A model generated the notes under the pieces. That model searched no databases, was not told the origin of the DNA, and was given only the letters and a program-made list of their open reading frames with translations. A DNA stretch of 64,000 nt from Hahellaceae bacterium (GTDB lineage Bacteria; Pseudomonadota; Gammaproteobacteria; Pseudomonadales; Oleiphilaceae). Position numbers and translations under genes: made by a program. Location of the stretch: the NCBI GenBank assembly GCA_016744695.1, contig JADGDV010000010.1, positions 62,001-126,000 on the forward strand. Direction: 5' to 3'. Numbering within the stretch: position 1 is the stretch's first letter; each line of letters begins with the position of its first letter. This document shows positions 9,730 through 19,042 of this stretch, in pieces.

Positions 9730-10374
9730 ATGACGCAAATAGCTACAGGGTATCAGAGTCCTCGGGTATTACCGGGATTTGAGCATATTAATCGATACTG
9801 GGATAAACGAATGAACCTGGCTGCTGCGAAAATAATGCCAGGGGAGTTCTATGTTAGTTTGCATGGAGAAATGATTGTTACTGTACTCGGCTCGTGTGTG
9901 TCAGCTTGTATTAGAGATAGGGTGCATGGAATTGGTGGTATGAATCATTTTATGTTGCCCATGCAGGGGGAGCATTCTTCCGCTCAGTGGGGTAGTAGTA
10001 CTGTTAGTTCTGCCTCCCGTTATGGTAATTGGGCAATGGAGTTTTTGATTAATGAAATTCTAAAAGCGGGAGGAGAAAAGAAAAACCTTGAAGTTAAGGT
10101 GTTTGGCGGAGGAAATATACTTTCCAACATGACCAATATAGGAAAACGAAATATTGAATTTGTTAAAGGTTACCTTGCCAATGAAAACCTAGAGGTTGTT
10201 GCCGCTGATGTGGGTGATTTATACCCTCGCAAAGTGTTGTACTTCCCTGATACCGGTGCAGTAAAAATCAGGAAAATGCGCCAGATGAGAAATGACACGG
10301 TCATGCAACGAGAGAAAGCGTACATTGAAGACATTAATAAGAAACCAAAAAGTGGTGATGTTGAGTTATTTTAA
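9730..10374 (+). CDS. cheD: Chemoreceptor glutamine deamidase CheD
   Basis: CheD deamidates glutamines of chemoreceptors. The 214-residue protein carries the catalytic Cys in VLGSCVSACI, the His in GGMNHFMLP and the downstream FGGGNIL segment with conserved glycines. N- and C-terminal extensions of about 40 and 30 residues flank the core domain. It lies between cheR and cheB, the usual order for this class of cluster. Confidence 0.94.
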   Translation: MTQIATGYQSPRVLPGFEHINRYWDKRMNLAAAKIMPGEFYVSLHGEMIVTVLGSCVSACIRDRVHGIGGMNHFMLPMQGEHSSAQWGSSTVSSASRYGNWAMEFLINEILKAGGEKKNLEVKVFGGGNILSNMTNIGKRNIEFVKGYLANENLEVVAADVGDLYPRKVLYFPDTGAVKIRKMRQMRNDTVMQREKAYIEDINKKPKSGDVELF

Positions 10375-10410
10375 CGACTTCTGATTTTTTAACTGCGTAG
10401 AGGAAAGTAG

Positions 10411-11466
10411 GTGCGTAAAATACAAGTGCTGGTTGTAGATGACTCCGAGTTAATTCGTCAAATATTAAGTCAGATAATTAACTCAGCTGATGATATGGAA
10501 GTCGTCGGAGTGGCTGTAGACCCTTACGATGCAAGGGATAAAATAAAACAACTGAAGCCCGATGTGCTTACATTGGATATTGAAATGCCTAAAATGGATG
10601 GTATTTCGTTTCTTCGTAATTTAATGAAGCTCAGGCCTATGCCTGTCATTATGATCTCTACGCTTACCGAAAATGGGGCTCCTGCTACATTAGAGGCATT
10701 GGAGCTAGGTGCAGTTGACTATTTACCGAAACCTAAAGCGGGTGACTTACACGGTCTGCAAGCCTATTCACAAGAGATTCAGGAGAAAATAAAAGCAGCA
10801 GCTTCTGCTAATATGTATTCGATGGAGCGAAGCCAGCGAGCGCGTACTGATATCCCTGTAGAAAGAGAAAAAGCGTCGCCCTTTAGTTTTAGCCCAGGAC
10901 GTATAATTGCTATTGGCGCTTCAACAGGCGGTACCGAGGCGATTAAAGAAGTGCTTTTAGGGATGCCTACAGATTGCCCTCCGGTTGTACTTGCTCAGCA
11001 TATTCCTCCGGTTTTTAGCACAACGTATGCGGAGCGAATGGACCGCCTTTGCGATATTACTGTCTATGAGGCAGAAGACGGTATGAAACTGGAAAATGGC
11101 TGTGCCTACTTAGCTCCCGGTGATTATCATTTGAAGATTGAGCGAAAGGGGAATGCTTATTATACAAAGCTCGACCATTCAGACCTTGTGAATCGTCACA
11201 GGCCGGCGGTTGAAGTTTTATTTGATTCAGTAGCCGACGTGGCTGCAACCAAAGCGATAGGAATAATACTGACCGGTATGGGAAGAGATGGTGCCGAGGC
11301 TTTATTAAGAATGCGAGAGCTTGGTTGCCACACCATTGCGCAAGATGAGGAAAGTAGTGTTGTATGGGGAATGCCTGGAGCGGCGGTCAAAATAGGTGCT
11401 GCTTGTGATGTTCTACCGCTTGAGAAGATATTCTTAAAAGCACTTCACTATTGTAGGAAAATCTAA
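10411..11466 (+). CDS. cheB: Chemotaxis methylesterase/response regulator CheB (system 1)
   Basis: CheB removes methyl groups from receptors when its receiver domain is phosphorylated. The 351-residue protein starts with GTG, eight bases or so after an AGAGGAAAG ribosome site. The receiver has the DD pocket and DIEMPKMDG phospho-site; the esterase triad is visible as S in IGASTGGTEAI, H in AQHIPP and D in TGMGRDGAE. It closes the first che cluster. Confidence 0.95.
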   Translation: MRKIQVLVVDDSELIRQILSQIINSADDMEVVGVAVDPYDARDKIKQLKPDVLTLDIEMPKMDGISFLRNLMKLRPMPVIMISTLTENGAPATLEALELGAVDYLPKPKAGDLHGLQAYSQEIQEKIKAAASANMYSMERSQRARTDIPVEREKASPFSFSPGRIIAIGASTGGTEAIKEVLLGMPTDCPPVVLAQHIPPVFSTTYAERMDRLCDITVYEAEDGMKLENGCAYLAPGDYHLKIERKGNAYYTKLDHSDLVNRHRPAVEVLFDSVADVAATKAIGIILTGMGRDGAEALLRMRELGCHTIAQDEESSVVWGMPGAAVKIGAACDVLPLEKIFLKALHYCRKI

Positions 11467-11561
11467 ATGCTGGTCACTTTGATGTAGCAAAAATTATTTA
11501 GATATAGTAAAAGTGGTTTTAATTGCTGTATTTACGCAGCGTATTTTGTTTAGGGGACAAT

Positions 11562-11864
11562 ATGTCTATAACAACGAGCAAGTCAACGGATGGTAGTGTT
11601 TTAACTATACTAATTCAGGGACGTTTTGACTTTAGTTCTCATCAAGAGTTTAGAGACTCTTATGAACATGATGAAAGCATTAAAGAGTATTTAATTGATA
11701 TGAGAGAAACAACGTACCTCGATAGCTCTGCTTTAGGTATGTTGTTATTACTAAGAGATTTTGCAGGTGGTGATCATGCTAATGTATCCATCACAAACTG
11801 TAATAGCGACGTTAAGAAAATATTGACTATTTCAAATTTTGAGCAATTATTTGCTATAAAATAG
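11562..11864 (+). CDS. hsbA: HsbA-like anti-sigma factor antagonist (STAS)
   Basis: A 100-residue single STAS domain. ATG at 11562 is preferred over an upstream TTG because an AGGGGA site lies five bases before it. The motif LDSSALGMLLLL places a serine at position 56, matching the regulatory phosphoserine of the Pseudomonas HsbA family. The next two genes encode an HsbR-like regulator and an HptB-like phosphotransfer protein, so this is the HptB-HsbR-HsbA partner switch that, in Pseudomonas aeruginosa, links swimming and biofilm decisions through FlgM. The function here is inferred from this match. Confidence 0.82.
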   Translation: MSITTSKSTDGSVLTILIQGRFDFSSHQEFRDSYEHDESIKEYLIDMRETTYLDSSALGMLLLLRDFAGGDHANVSITNCNSDVKKILTISNFEQLFAIK

Positions 11865-11912
11865 ACGGTCAATTAGCTTGGGTCTTGTCGCATAATAATA
11901 AAAGGTGAGTCA

Positions 11913-13616
11913 ATGAGTGCAGAACCACTTAAAATTTTGATCGCCGATGATAATGACTCTGACCGAATGATCTTGCAGGCGATTGTTCGTAAGCAAGGCC
12001 ATAAGGTTGTGACTGCTAGAGATGGTGTTGAAGCGGTAGAGCAATTTAAGACCACCTCTCCAGAAATTATTTTACTGGATGCCTTAATGCCCCGAATGGA
12101 TGGCTTTGAGGCAGCTAGAATAATTAAACAATTGGCAGGGGAAGAGTTAGTCCCTATTATCTTTTTAACTTCTCTTACCGATGCAAAATCACTAGCGCAA
12201 TGCTTGGACGCGGGTGGCGATGATTTTTTATCTAAACCTTATAATCGAGTTATTTTAGAGGCGAAGATTAACGCCTTTAACCGCATGAGAATAATGCATA
12301 GTACTTTGCAGTCTCAACGAGATCTTATTGCGGAAAACAATGACCACCTTTTGCAAGAGCAGCAGGTTGCGAAAACCGTTTTTGATAACGTTGCTCACCT
12401 TGGTTGCCTCCATGCCAAGAATATCAAACATTTACTTTCTCCTTTATCTGTTTTTAATGGTGATGTTTTATTCGCCTGCCAAAAGCCTTCTGGTGGTATG
12501 CATGTATTGTTAGGTGATTTTACCGGGCATGGTTTGCCTGCTGCTATTGGTGCCATGCCCATTGCCGAAATCTTTTATGGTATGACTAATAAAGGATTTG
12601 CTATGACGGATGTGTTGAGGGAAATTAATCAAAAACTTAAACAAATCTTACCTGTTGGCTTCTTTTGTTGTGCTTGCATGATTGATATGAGTTTTGCTCG
12701 AGGTGATGTTGAGGTTTGGGTGGGGGGCCTGCCTGAAGCGGTTATTTATAAATCAGGTGGTGAGCTAATTAAAATCCCATCTAATCACCTTCCTTTAGGT
12801 GTATTAACTGCTAGCCGTTTTGCAACAGAAACTTATCGTTATGACATGTCAGAGGGCGATCGCATCTTCATGTGGTCTGACGGCATTATTGAAGCGAGAA
12901 ATGTTGATGGTGATATGTTCGGAGAAGATCGCCTTTATGAGGTCTACCAAGATGTAAAAAATCCCTCCACCATATTCTCAAATATCAAACAACAAGTGCA
13001 TAATTTTATTGGCGAAGGCGAGCGGGATGATGACCTGACTATCGTTGAAGTTGAAATGGTGCCAGAAGATCGGTTAGGCCTTGATGCTGACGTACATTTA
13101 TCAAAAAGTGCTTTGATGGGGCCTGTAAATTGGGGGCTAAGTTATGAGTTAAGAGGCGAAACATTAAAAGACTTTAACCCATTACCTTTATTGTTACATG
13201 TTATTATGGAAGTGCCTGGTTTACGTTTATTTAGCGGGCAGGTTTATACTGTATTGGCAGAGTTAATTTCTAATGCGCTTGAGCATGGCGTTTTAAAGTT
13301 AGACTCAAATTTAAAGACAACATCAGAAGGGTTTGCGCAATACTATGCCTTAAGAATGCAACGATTATCTTCTTTAGACGATGCTTGGGTGAGAATAAGC
13401 ATTGATCATCAGCCAGAAAAATCAGGTGGTGTGCTGTCTATAAAAATTGAAGATAGTGGTGAAGGTTTTGATTACTCTGGCTTTAAAGACGCGAAGATGA
13501 ATAAAGACCGCTACTCTGGGAGAGGGATCCCTTTACTCGATTCCCTTTGTCGTCGTTTTGAATATATGGGTGCAGGAAACATAGTTGAGGCAGAGTTTGC
13601 CTGGAAGACTGAATAG
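11913..13616 (+). CDS. hsbR: HsbR-like response regulator with PP2C phosphatase and serine-kinase domains
   Basis: A 567-residue protein with a receiver domain (D12, D13, phospho-site D56 in LLDALMP, K at SKPYN), a short helix linker, a SpoIIE/PP2C-type phosphatase (about 170-380, metal-binding DFTGHGLPAA and ERDDDLTIVEVE) and a C-terminal HATPase anti-sigma-type kinase (about 440-565, N box ELISNALEHG, GRGIPLLDSL). This three-domain layout is that of HsbR, which dephosphorylates or phosphorylates HsbA depending on the receiver state. The flanking STAS and Hpt genes support the assignment. Confidence 0.87.
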   Translation: MSAEPLKILIADDNDSDRMILQAIVRKQGHKVVTARDGVEAVEQFKTTSPEIILLDALMPRMDGFEAARIIKQLAGEELVPIIFLTSLTDAKSLAQCLDAGGDDFLSKPYNRVILEAKINAFNRMRIMHSTLQSQRDLIAENNDHLLQEQQVAKTVFDNVAHLGCLHAKNIKHLLSPLSVFNGDVLFACQKPSGGMHVLLGDFTGHGLPAAIGAMPIAEIFYGMTNKGFAMTDVLREINQKLKQILPVGFFCCACMIDMSFARGDVEVWVGGLPEAVIYKSGGELIKIPSNHLPLGVLTASRFATETYRYDMSEGDRIFMWSDGIIEARNVDGDMFGEDRLYEVYQDVKNPSTIFSNIKQQVHNFIGEGERDDDLTIVEVEMVPEDRLGLDADVHLSKSALMGPVNWGLSYELRGETLKDFNPLPLLLHVIMEVPGLRLFSGQVYTVLAELISNALEHGVLKLDSNLKTTSEGFAQYYALRMQRLSSLDDAWVRISIDHQPEKSGGVLSIKIEDSGEGFDYSGFKDAKMNKDRYSGRGIPLLDSLCRRFEYMGAGNIVEAEFAWKTE

Positions 13617-13667
13617 TACGATTTGAAGACCTAATGTCAGTAAGGCACTGTATGAGTGGGGTAGGGT

Positions 13668-14012
13668 ATGAACGATAAAGTGGAGCACCTAGATTTTTCA
13701 GCATTAGCTGAGTTGCGAGAGGTTATGGAAGATGAATTTGAAATCCTCATAGAAACGTATTTACATGATTCTGCTGAACGGGTAATACAGATAAAAGAAG
13801 CCGCTCAAGCAAGGGATGCTGAGGCATTATCTCGTGCTGCTCATAGTTTTAAAGGGAGTTGCACTAATGTTGGGGTGCCAGTGCTTGCTAACCTTTGTAT
13901 GGAAGTAGAGCAAAAAGGAAAAATAGATAACCTTGAAGGTATTGATGAACTTGTTGCATCTATAGAGCAGGCTTTTTTAGAAGTATCTGAATTAATGAAA
14001 GATCAAATTTGA
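13668..14012 (+). CDS. hptB: HptB-like histidine phosphotransfer protein
   Basis: A 114-residue single Hpt domain with phospho-accepting H59 (AAHSFKGSC). It begins after a GGGGTAGGG purine stretch and follows the HsbR-like gene. In Pseudomonas, HptB passes phosphate from hybrid sensor kinases to HsbR. No hybrid kinase is encoded in this window, so the input must come from elsewhere. Confidence 0.85.
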   Translation: MNDKVEHLDFSALAELREVMEDEFEILIETYLHDSAERVIQIKEAAQARDAEALSRAAHSFKGSCTNVGVPVLANLCMEVEQKGKIDNLEGIDELVASIEQAFLEVSELMKDQI

Positions 14013-14115
14013 ATATATTTCACTCTAGGCATACAAATATCACTCTAGCTTAAATGTATTGTGTTGTTATTCCCTTCCCGTTAAAAGTACGTACAAATGA
14101 TCAGCATTAAAAAGC

Positions 14116-14131
14116 TGGTCTGCATTTTGCA
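14116..14131 (+). promoter_or_regulatory. Sigma-54 promoter candidate for fliK
   Basis: TGGTCTGCATTTTGCA: GG (14117-14118) and GC (14129-14130) are exactly ten bases apart, and the -12 element TTGCA is perfect; the -24 element has T for C at one position. It lies about 55 bases before the preferred fliK start. Confidence 0.6.
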
Positions 14132-14184
14132 ATTAGATCTAATTATTAATTTTGATTTTATCATTGTCATTTGTAGAGCAGCTT

Positions 14185-15378
14185 ATGAATCCGCAACCAG
14201 TATCTCTAGATTTCACAAAGAATGTAGCAAGTAACGCTTCAGCAAATTCTTCTAAGTCCTCTGCGGACAGCAGTAAGACTGAAGATAATCAATTTAAAAA
14301 AGAGTTAAGCAAGCAAGAAACTAATCATCGCTCAGATGAAGAGGTTAAAGCCAAGCCTCAAAATAATACTGATAAAAAAGAAACTGAACCGGTGTCTGAA
14401 ACAGAAAGAAGGGCATCTGTTGCCGCTGAAGAGGTTCAAAACGGCGAAGCGTTGCCAGAATCTGAGGTGGCTACTGAAGTTTTAATTGAACATGTTCTGC
14501 CTGCATCACTGATTAATGAAATCCCCCCTGAAACCTTGGTGTCTGTGCCTGATTCAGTATTAGCTCTGCCTTTAGATTCTGACTTCTCCGCCGTAATGGC
14601 TGAGTTGAATACTTCCACAATTGATGACCCGGGAGCAACGAGTCTCCTTGAAAGTCAAAGTGCTTATCTAGTTACTCCTGGTGCCGTTCCTGGCTTGGTG
14701 CCTGTGAGTTCCAAAATAAATACTGATGCCAAGTTGAATACACTTGATTCCGTTTTAGGTTCAGAGGCTCAGCCTGTTGATAAATTGATGACCTTGAATC
14801 AAATTAAGGCGTCACTTGAAAATAGCCTTGAAACGATGACTGAGTTAGAAATTGATGTGGATATTGATACAGAGAGCTCAGTAAAAGAAGTTATGCGGTT
14901 TAATGATATTCAATTAAAAGAAAATCAATCTACGCTTAAATCTTACACTACATCAGTGCCATTACCCATGTCTCAATCGGCGTGGGGAGAGCAGGTTAGT
15001 GATAAAGTTGTTTGGCTAGCGAATCAAAAAATCCAATTTGCTGAAATTCATATTAATCCTCAGGAGCTAGGGCCTGTTGAGGTTAAAATTAATATGCAAA
15101 ATGAACAGACTGCTATTACATTCACTAGCCCGCATCAAGGTGTACGTGATTTGCTTGAAATGAATGTAAATAGACTTCGTGAAATGATGAGTGAAAACGG
15201 CGTAGATTTGACGCATGTGGATGTTTCAGATCAGTCTTCTCAGCATGAGCCCCAAGAAGAGGACGAGTCTGGCGGTACAGGCTTGGTTGGCGCCGAGGGA
15301 GAGTTGGTTGGGTTAGAGGGAGAAGAGGCCAATGTTTTGGCCATTGAACAGGTAAACCTTGTTGATTATTATGCTTAA
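14185..15378 (+). CDS. fliK: Flagellar hook-length control protein FliK
   Basis: FliK measures hook length and switches export specificity through FlhB. The preferred start is ATG at 14185 (397 residues); an in-frame TTG 11 codons upstream is less likely. The N-terminal two thirds is low-complexity and rich in S, E, K and T, as expected for the secreted ruler. The C-terminal Flg_hook domain is clear at about residues 275-365 (WGEQVSDKVVWLANQK, then HINPQELGPVEVKI). A sigma-54 site precedes it, and fliL starts a new unit downstream. Confidence 0.92.
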   Translation: MNPQPVSLDFTKNVASNASANSSKSSADSSKTEDNQFKKELSKQETNHRSDEEVKAKPQNNTDKKETEPVSETERRASVAAEEVQNGEALPESEVATEVLIEHVLPASLINEIPPETLVSVPDSVLALPLDSDFSAVMAELNTSTIDDPGATSLLESQSAYLVTPGAVPGLVPVSSKINTDAKLNTLDSVLGSEAQPVDKLMTLNQIKASLENSLETMTELEIDVDIDTESSVKEVMRFNDIQLKENQSTLKSYTTSVPLPMSQSAWGEQVSDKVVWLANQKIQFAEIHINPQELGPVEVKINMQNEQTAITFTSPHQGVRDLLEMNVNRLREMMSENGVDLTHVDVSDQSSQHEPQEEDESGGTGLVGAEGELVGLEGEEANVLAIEQVNLVDYYA

Positions 15379-15580
15379 GTTGTAATTCACTTTAAATGCA
15401 CAACGTAGGTTGGAGCTATATGCTAGCCCAGCCTGCGATGAAACTTTCATTCAGTACCTTTTATTTACCCTCTTGTTAAACAACCTTCAGATTTATCTCT
15501 TAGCTCGCGGACTTTAGTTATAATTGCGCTACAATGAATATTAGAAACAGGTTCTAACTGTTTGAATAATCATAATATGT

Positions 15581-15598
15581 TGGCATAAGGCTTGCTTT
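15581..15598 (+). promoter_or_regulatory. Sigma-54 promoter of the fliL operon
   Basis: TGGCATAAGGCTTGCTTT matches the -24/-12 consensus closely, with GG (15582-15583) and GC (15594-15595) ten bases apart. It lies about 48 bases before the fliL ATG in a 267-base gap after fliK and fits FleQ/RpoN-type control of the fliLMNOPQR-flhB operon. The rest of the gap shows no gene. Confidence 0.8.
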
Positions 15599-15645
15599 AT
15601 TAGCTATATACTCGATGTCAGCAATAATAAAGACGAGAAATTGAC

Positions 15646-16182
15646 ATGGCAAAAAAAGAAAAAAAAGCAGAAGATCAAGCTGAAGGTGCTGGCGAAGAAG
15701 GTTCTGAAGGCGGAAAATCCAAGAAAAAATTAATTATTATCGTAGCAATAGCGGTACTAATTTCTATTGGTTTAGCTGTTGGAGCTACTTTATTCTTTTT
15801 GAATGGAGACAATAGCGAAGAAAGTGGAGCTGAAGATGACGCCCCTGTTGAAGAAGTTAAATTGCCAGCTGTGTACTTAGATATTAAACCACCTTTTGTA
15901 GTAACGTATGATGTGTCGGGTAAGCAGCGGTATATGCAAGTATTTGTTTCTGCACAAAGTCGTGATCAAGCTTCTCTTGATGCTATGGAGTTGCATATGC
16001 CTTTAATTCGAAATAAATTAATTATGTTGTTCAGCGGAGAAAACTTCGAGGGATTACAAACCCCTGAAGGAAAAGAAAGTTTAAGAGCGAGTTCTTTAAC
16101 TCTGATAAATGAAATGCTTGAAAAAGAATCCAGTGGCTCATCAATTGAGCAAGTATTATTCACTAACTTTGTAATGCAGTAG
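15646..16182 (+). CDS. fliL: Flagellar basal body-associated protein FliL
   Basis: FliL is a single-pass inner-membrane protein that surrounds and stabilises the stators. The 178-residue protein has a very basic/acidic cytoplasmic start, a membrane segment at about residues 28-51, an acidic linker and a periplasmic SPFH-like domain (YLDIKPPFVVTYDVSGKQRY onward). It is the first gene after the sigma-54 site and is followed by fliM. Confidence 0.95.
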   Translation: MAKKEKKAEDQAEGAGEEGSEGGKSKKKLIIIVAIAVLISIGLAVGATLFFLNGDNSEESGAEDDAPVEEVKLPAVYLDIKPPFVVTYDVSGKQRYMQVFVSAQSRDQASLDAMELHMPLIRNKLIMLFSGENFEGLQTPEGKESLRASSLTLINEMLEKESSGSSIEQVLFTNFVMQ

Positions 16183-16193
16183 CGAGTAAGCCC

Positions 16194-17198
16194 GTGCAAG
16201 ATTTACTTTCACAAGACGAAATTGATGCGCTCTTACATGGCGTTGATGACGGTGACATTGATACAGATGAGGACCTTGACGAAGAGGGTGTTAGGTCGTA
16301 TGACCTTGCCAGTCAAGATCGAATAGTTCGTGGGCGAATGCCTACATTGGAGATGATCAATGAGCGATTCTCCCGCTATACTCGAATTAGTCTGTTTAAT
16401 TTATTGCGACGTAATGCTGACGTGGCCACCGGTGGAATACAGATACTGAAGTTTGGAGAGTACATTCACACGCTTTATGTACCTACCAGTTTGAATCTTG
16501 TAAAAATACGTCCTCTTCGGGGGACCGCTTTATTTATTTTTGATGCTAAATTAGTGTTTAAATTAGTGGATAACTTTTTTGGTGGTGATGGCCGCCATGC
16601 AAAAATTGAAGGACGTGAATTTACGCCCACTGAAATTCGAATTGTGCAAATGGTACTTGAACAAGTTTTTATTGACATGAAAGAAGCATGGACAGCTGTG
16701 ATGAAGGTTGATTTTGAGTATGTAAACTCTGAAGTTAACCCTGCTATGGCGAACATTGTAAGTCCGAGCGAAGTGGTTGTTGTGAGCACCTTTCATATAG
16801 AGTTAGATGGAGGAGGAGGTGACTTACATGTTGCTATTCCTTACTCCATGATTGAGCCTATTCGTGAAGTGTTGGATGCGGGGGTTCAAAGTGATATAGA
16901 TGATGTAGATGAACGCTGGGTTACTTCGCTTCAAAGAGATATTCTTGATGCTAAAGTGCCTATCAACGCGACATTGGTAAAGAAACAGATCTCATTGAGA
17001 GATATTTCAAACCTTGAAGCGGGTGACGTTATTCCGATTGATATACCTGATACGGTGACGATGACTGCTAATAACGTTCCTATGTTTGAGGCAAAAGTCG
17101 GGAGTTTAGGCGAAAGTTTAGCCCTTAAAGTGATGAGCAGAGTTAAGCGCCCAGGGTCCTTCCTTAGTAAAGCTGAGAGTGATAAAAGTGATGAGTGA
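16194..17198 (+). CDS. fliM: Flagellar motor switch protein FliM
   Basis: FliM is the C-ring protein that binds phospho-CheY. The 334-residue product starts with GTG. The CheY-binding peptide (LSQDEIDALLHG, residues 5-16) is at the N-terminus, followed by the FliM middle domain (about 45-225) and the SpoA/FliN-like C-terminal domain (about 250-320). It overlaps fliN by eight bases. The N-terminal peptide closely resembles repeats in the second CheA and the C-terminus of CheZ. Confidence 0.97.
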   Translation: MQDLLSQDEIDALLHGVDDGDIDTDEDLDEEGVRSYDLASQDRIVRGRMPTLEMINERFSRYTRISLFNLLRRNADVATGGIQILKFGEYIHTLYVPTSLNLVKIRPLRGTALFIFDAKLVFKLVDNFFGGDGRHAKIEGREFTPTEIRIVQMVLEQVFIDMKEAWTAVMKVDFEYVNSEVNPAMANIVSPSEVVVVSTFHIELDGGGGDLHVAIPYSMIEPIREVLDAGVQSDIDDVDERWVTSLQRDILDAKVPINATLVKKQISLRDISNLEAGDVIPIDIPDTVTMTANNVPMFEAKVGSLGESLALKVMSRVKRPGSFLSKAESDKSDE

Positions 17199-17685
17199 TA
17201 ATGAAGAGCAAGAGGGGCAAAGTAACGACGCCATGAGTGAAGATGAAAAGTTGGCAGATGAGTGGGGCGCCGCAATGGAGGAGTCCGGCGACAGTGAAAA
17301 TAGTGTGGATGATGAATGGGCTGCAGCGATGGCTGAAGCTGATGCGGTTGAAGATGAGCCAGTACAAGCCGCCCCGCTAGAAAGTTTTGAAAATACTGGG
17401 GATCAAAGTGGGGGCTTAGGTGCTAACCCTGATTTAGATGTGATTCTTGATATACCAGTAATGATTTCCATGGAAGTGGGAAGCACACAAATACCTATTC
17501 GTAATTTATTACAACTTAATCAAGGCTCAGTGGTTGAACTGGATCGTCTGGCGGGTGAGCCCTTGGATGTTTTAGTGAACGGCACCTTAATTGCCCATGG
17601 CGAAGTGGTTATGGTTAATGAAAAATTTGGTATTCGTTTAACTGATGTTGTTAGTCCATCAGAAAGAATTAAGCGGCTAAATTAG
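17191..17685 (+). CDS. fliN: Flagellar motor switch protein FliN
   Basis: FliN completes the lower C-ring. The preferred start is ATG at 17191, giving 164 residues and an eight-base overlap with fliM; an in-frame GTG four codons upstream is possible. The N-terminal half is acidic with repeated DEWAAAM-like sequence, and the SpoA domain occupies about residues 85-160 (LDVILDIPVMISMEVG, then LDVLVNGTLIAHGEVVMV). The length fits the Pseudomonas-type FliN with its long N-terminal part. Confidence 0.95.
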   Translation: MSDNEEQEGQSNDAMSEDEKLADEWGAAMEESGDSENSVDDEWAAAMAEADAVEDEPVQAAPLESFENTGDQSGGLGANPDLDVILDIPVMISMEVGSTQIPIRNLLQLNQGSVVELDRLAGEPLDVLVNGTLIAHGEVVMVNEKFGIRLTDVVSPSERIKRLN

Positions 17686-17688
17686 AAC

Positions 17689-18249
17689 ATGAAGAAAATT
17701 GATCCACTAATAGCGCAACCATTTTTATGGGTGCTTATCGTTTTAGTTGCCTTGGGAAGCCCGTTTTCTTTTGCTGAAGACGTACCCATAATGGATCCGA
17801 GTGAGTCTTCTGCCGTTTTAGATGAAGTTGATAAAACGGCTGCTACTAATAGCGTGCTAAAAGGTTTTTCTAAACCCTTTACCGCTGGAATTACACCTTC
17901 CCCTGGTGTAGATTCAGGGGCATGGGTTAATGCTATTTTAGGTTTAATTGCCGTTGTCTCGCTTATTTTTCTGGTTGCCTGGTTTGTAAAACGCTTTACA
18001 GGGTTTGCAGTGAGTAATCAGCAGCAAATGCGTATTGTGTCAGCCATCCCCGTGGGGACAAGAGAGCGCATTGCTTTGGTTGAGATTGCAGATAAGCAGA
18101 TTTTAGTTGGCATTACCCAGCACAATATAAACTTACTCCATTCTTTTGAAGAGCCGGTTGTTAATAAAAATGATAAAACAGGACCTGACTTTGCGAGCCG
18201 TTTGCAGTCTATTCTCTCTAAAGGTAGCGCAGATACTAAAAGCACATAG
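17689..18249 (+). CDS. fliO: Flagellar export protein FliO
   Basis: FliO helps assemble the FliP export-gate pore. The 186-residue protein has an N-terminal hydrophobic segment or signal (residues 11-28), an acidic periplasmic stretch, a second membrane segment (about 80-104) and a cytoplasmic FliO domain ([20 protein letters not shown]). Position between fliN and fliP supports the call. Confidence 0.92.
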   Translation: MKKIDPLIAQPFLWVLIVLVALGSPFSFAEDVPIMDPSESSAVLDEVDKTAATNSVLKGFSKPFTAGITPSPGVDSGAWVNAILGLIAVVSLIFLVAWFVKRFTGFAVSNQQQMRIVSAIPVGTRERIALVEIADKQILVGITQHNINLLHSFEEPVVNKNDKTGPDFASRLQSILSKGSADTKST

Positions 18250-18253
18250 GCGA

Positions 18254-19012
18254 ATGTTCCAGGCAGTGAGTAATTCGCTGCCTTTCGTGCTTTTATTTAG
18301 TGTGTGTTCTCTTCCACTTTCTGCCATGGCGGAAGGCACAGGTATTCCGGCATTAACGCTGGTAACAAACGAAGAGGGTGGTCAGCAGTATACGGTAACG
18401 ATACAAATACTTGCCTTAATGACTGCATTGACGTTTTTGCCTGCAGCGTTAATGATGATGACATCGTTTACTCGTATAATTATTTCATTTTCAATATTAC
18501 GTCAGGCGATAGGTTTACAACAAACGCCATCTAATCAAATTCTTATTGGCCTCTCGCTTTTTTTGACCATATTTATCATGTCCCCTGTATTAGAGGAGGC
18601 AAACCGAACCGCTATTCAGCCTTACCTTGAAGAAAAGCTAGCGCCAGCTGAAGCTTTGGAGAAAGCGAGCTTACCTTTTAGAGAGTTTATGTTAGCTCAA
18701 ACCCGTATGGATGATCTTGACCTATTTGTGCGGATTTCTGGTAAGGAATACGAGACGGTAGAAGACGTATCATTTTGGGTTTTAATGCCTGCCTTTGTGA
18801 CGAGTGAGCTTAAAACGGCTTTTCAGATTGGTTTTATCTTGTTTATTCCCTTTTTAATTATCGATATGGTCGTGGCCAGTGTATTAATGGCAATGGGTAT
18901 GATGATGTTGTCACCCATGATTATATCTTTGCCATTTAAAATAATGTTGTTTGTATTGGTTGATGGCTGGGCGCTTATTATTGGCACGCTGGCCGCTAGT
19001 TTTGGTCTTTAA
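18254..19012 (+). CDS. fliP: Flagellar export gate protein FliP
   Basis: FliP forms the pentameric export pore. ATG at 18254 (252 residues) is chosen because the longer reading frame would begin deep inside fliO and an AGG lies just before this ATG. A signal peptide ends near residue 26, and four membrane segments follow. Family patterns [16 protein letters not shown] and [15 protein letters not shown] are present. fliQ starts 30 bases downstream. Confidence 0.96.
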   Translation: MFQAVSNSLPFVLLFSVCSLPLSAMAEGTGIPALTLVTNEEGGQQYTVTIQILALMTALTFLPAALMMMTSFTRIIISFSILRQAIGLQQTPSNQILIGLSLFLTIFIMSPVLEEANRTAIQPYLEEKLAPAEALEKASLPFREFMLAQTRMDDLDLFVRISGKEYETVEDVSFWVLMPAFVTSELKTAFQIGFILFIPFLIIDMVVASVLMAMGMMMLSPMIISLPFKIMLFVLVDGWALIIGTLAASFGL

Positions 19013-19042
19013 ACAGTCTTAATAATTTAATAGGAGGGCGTA

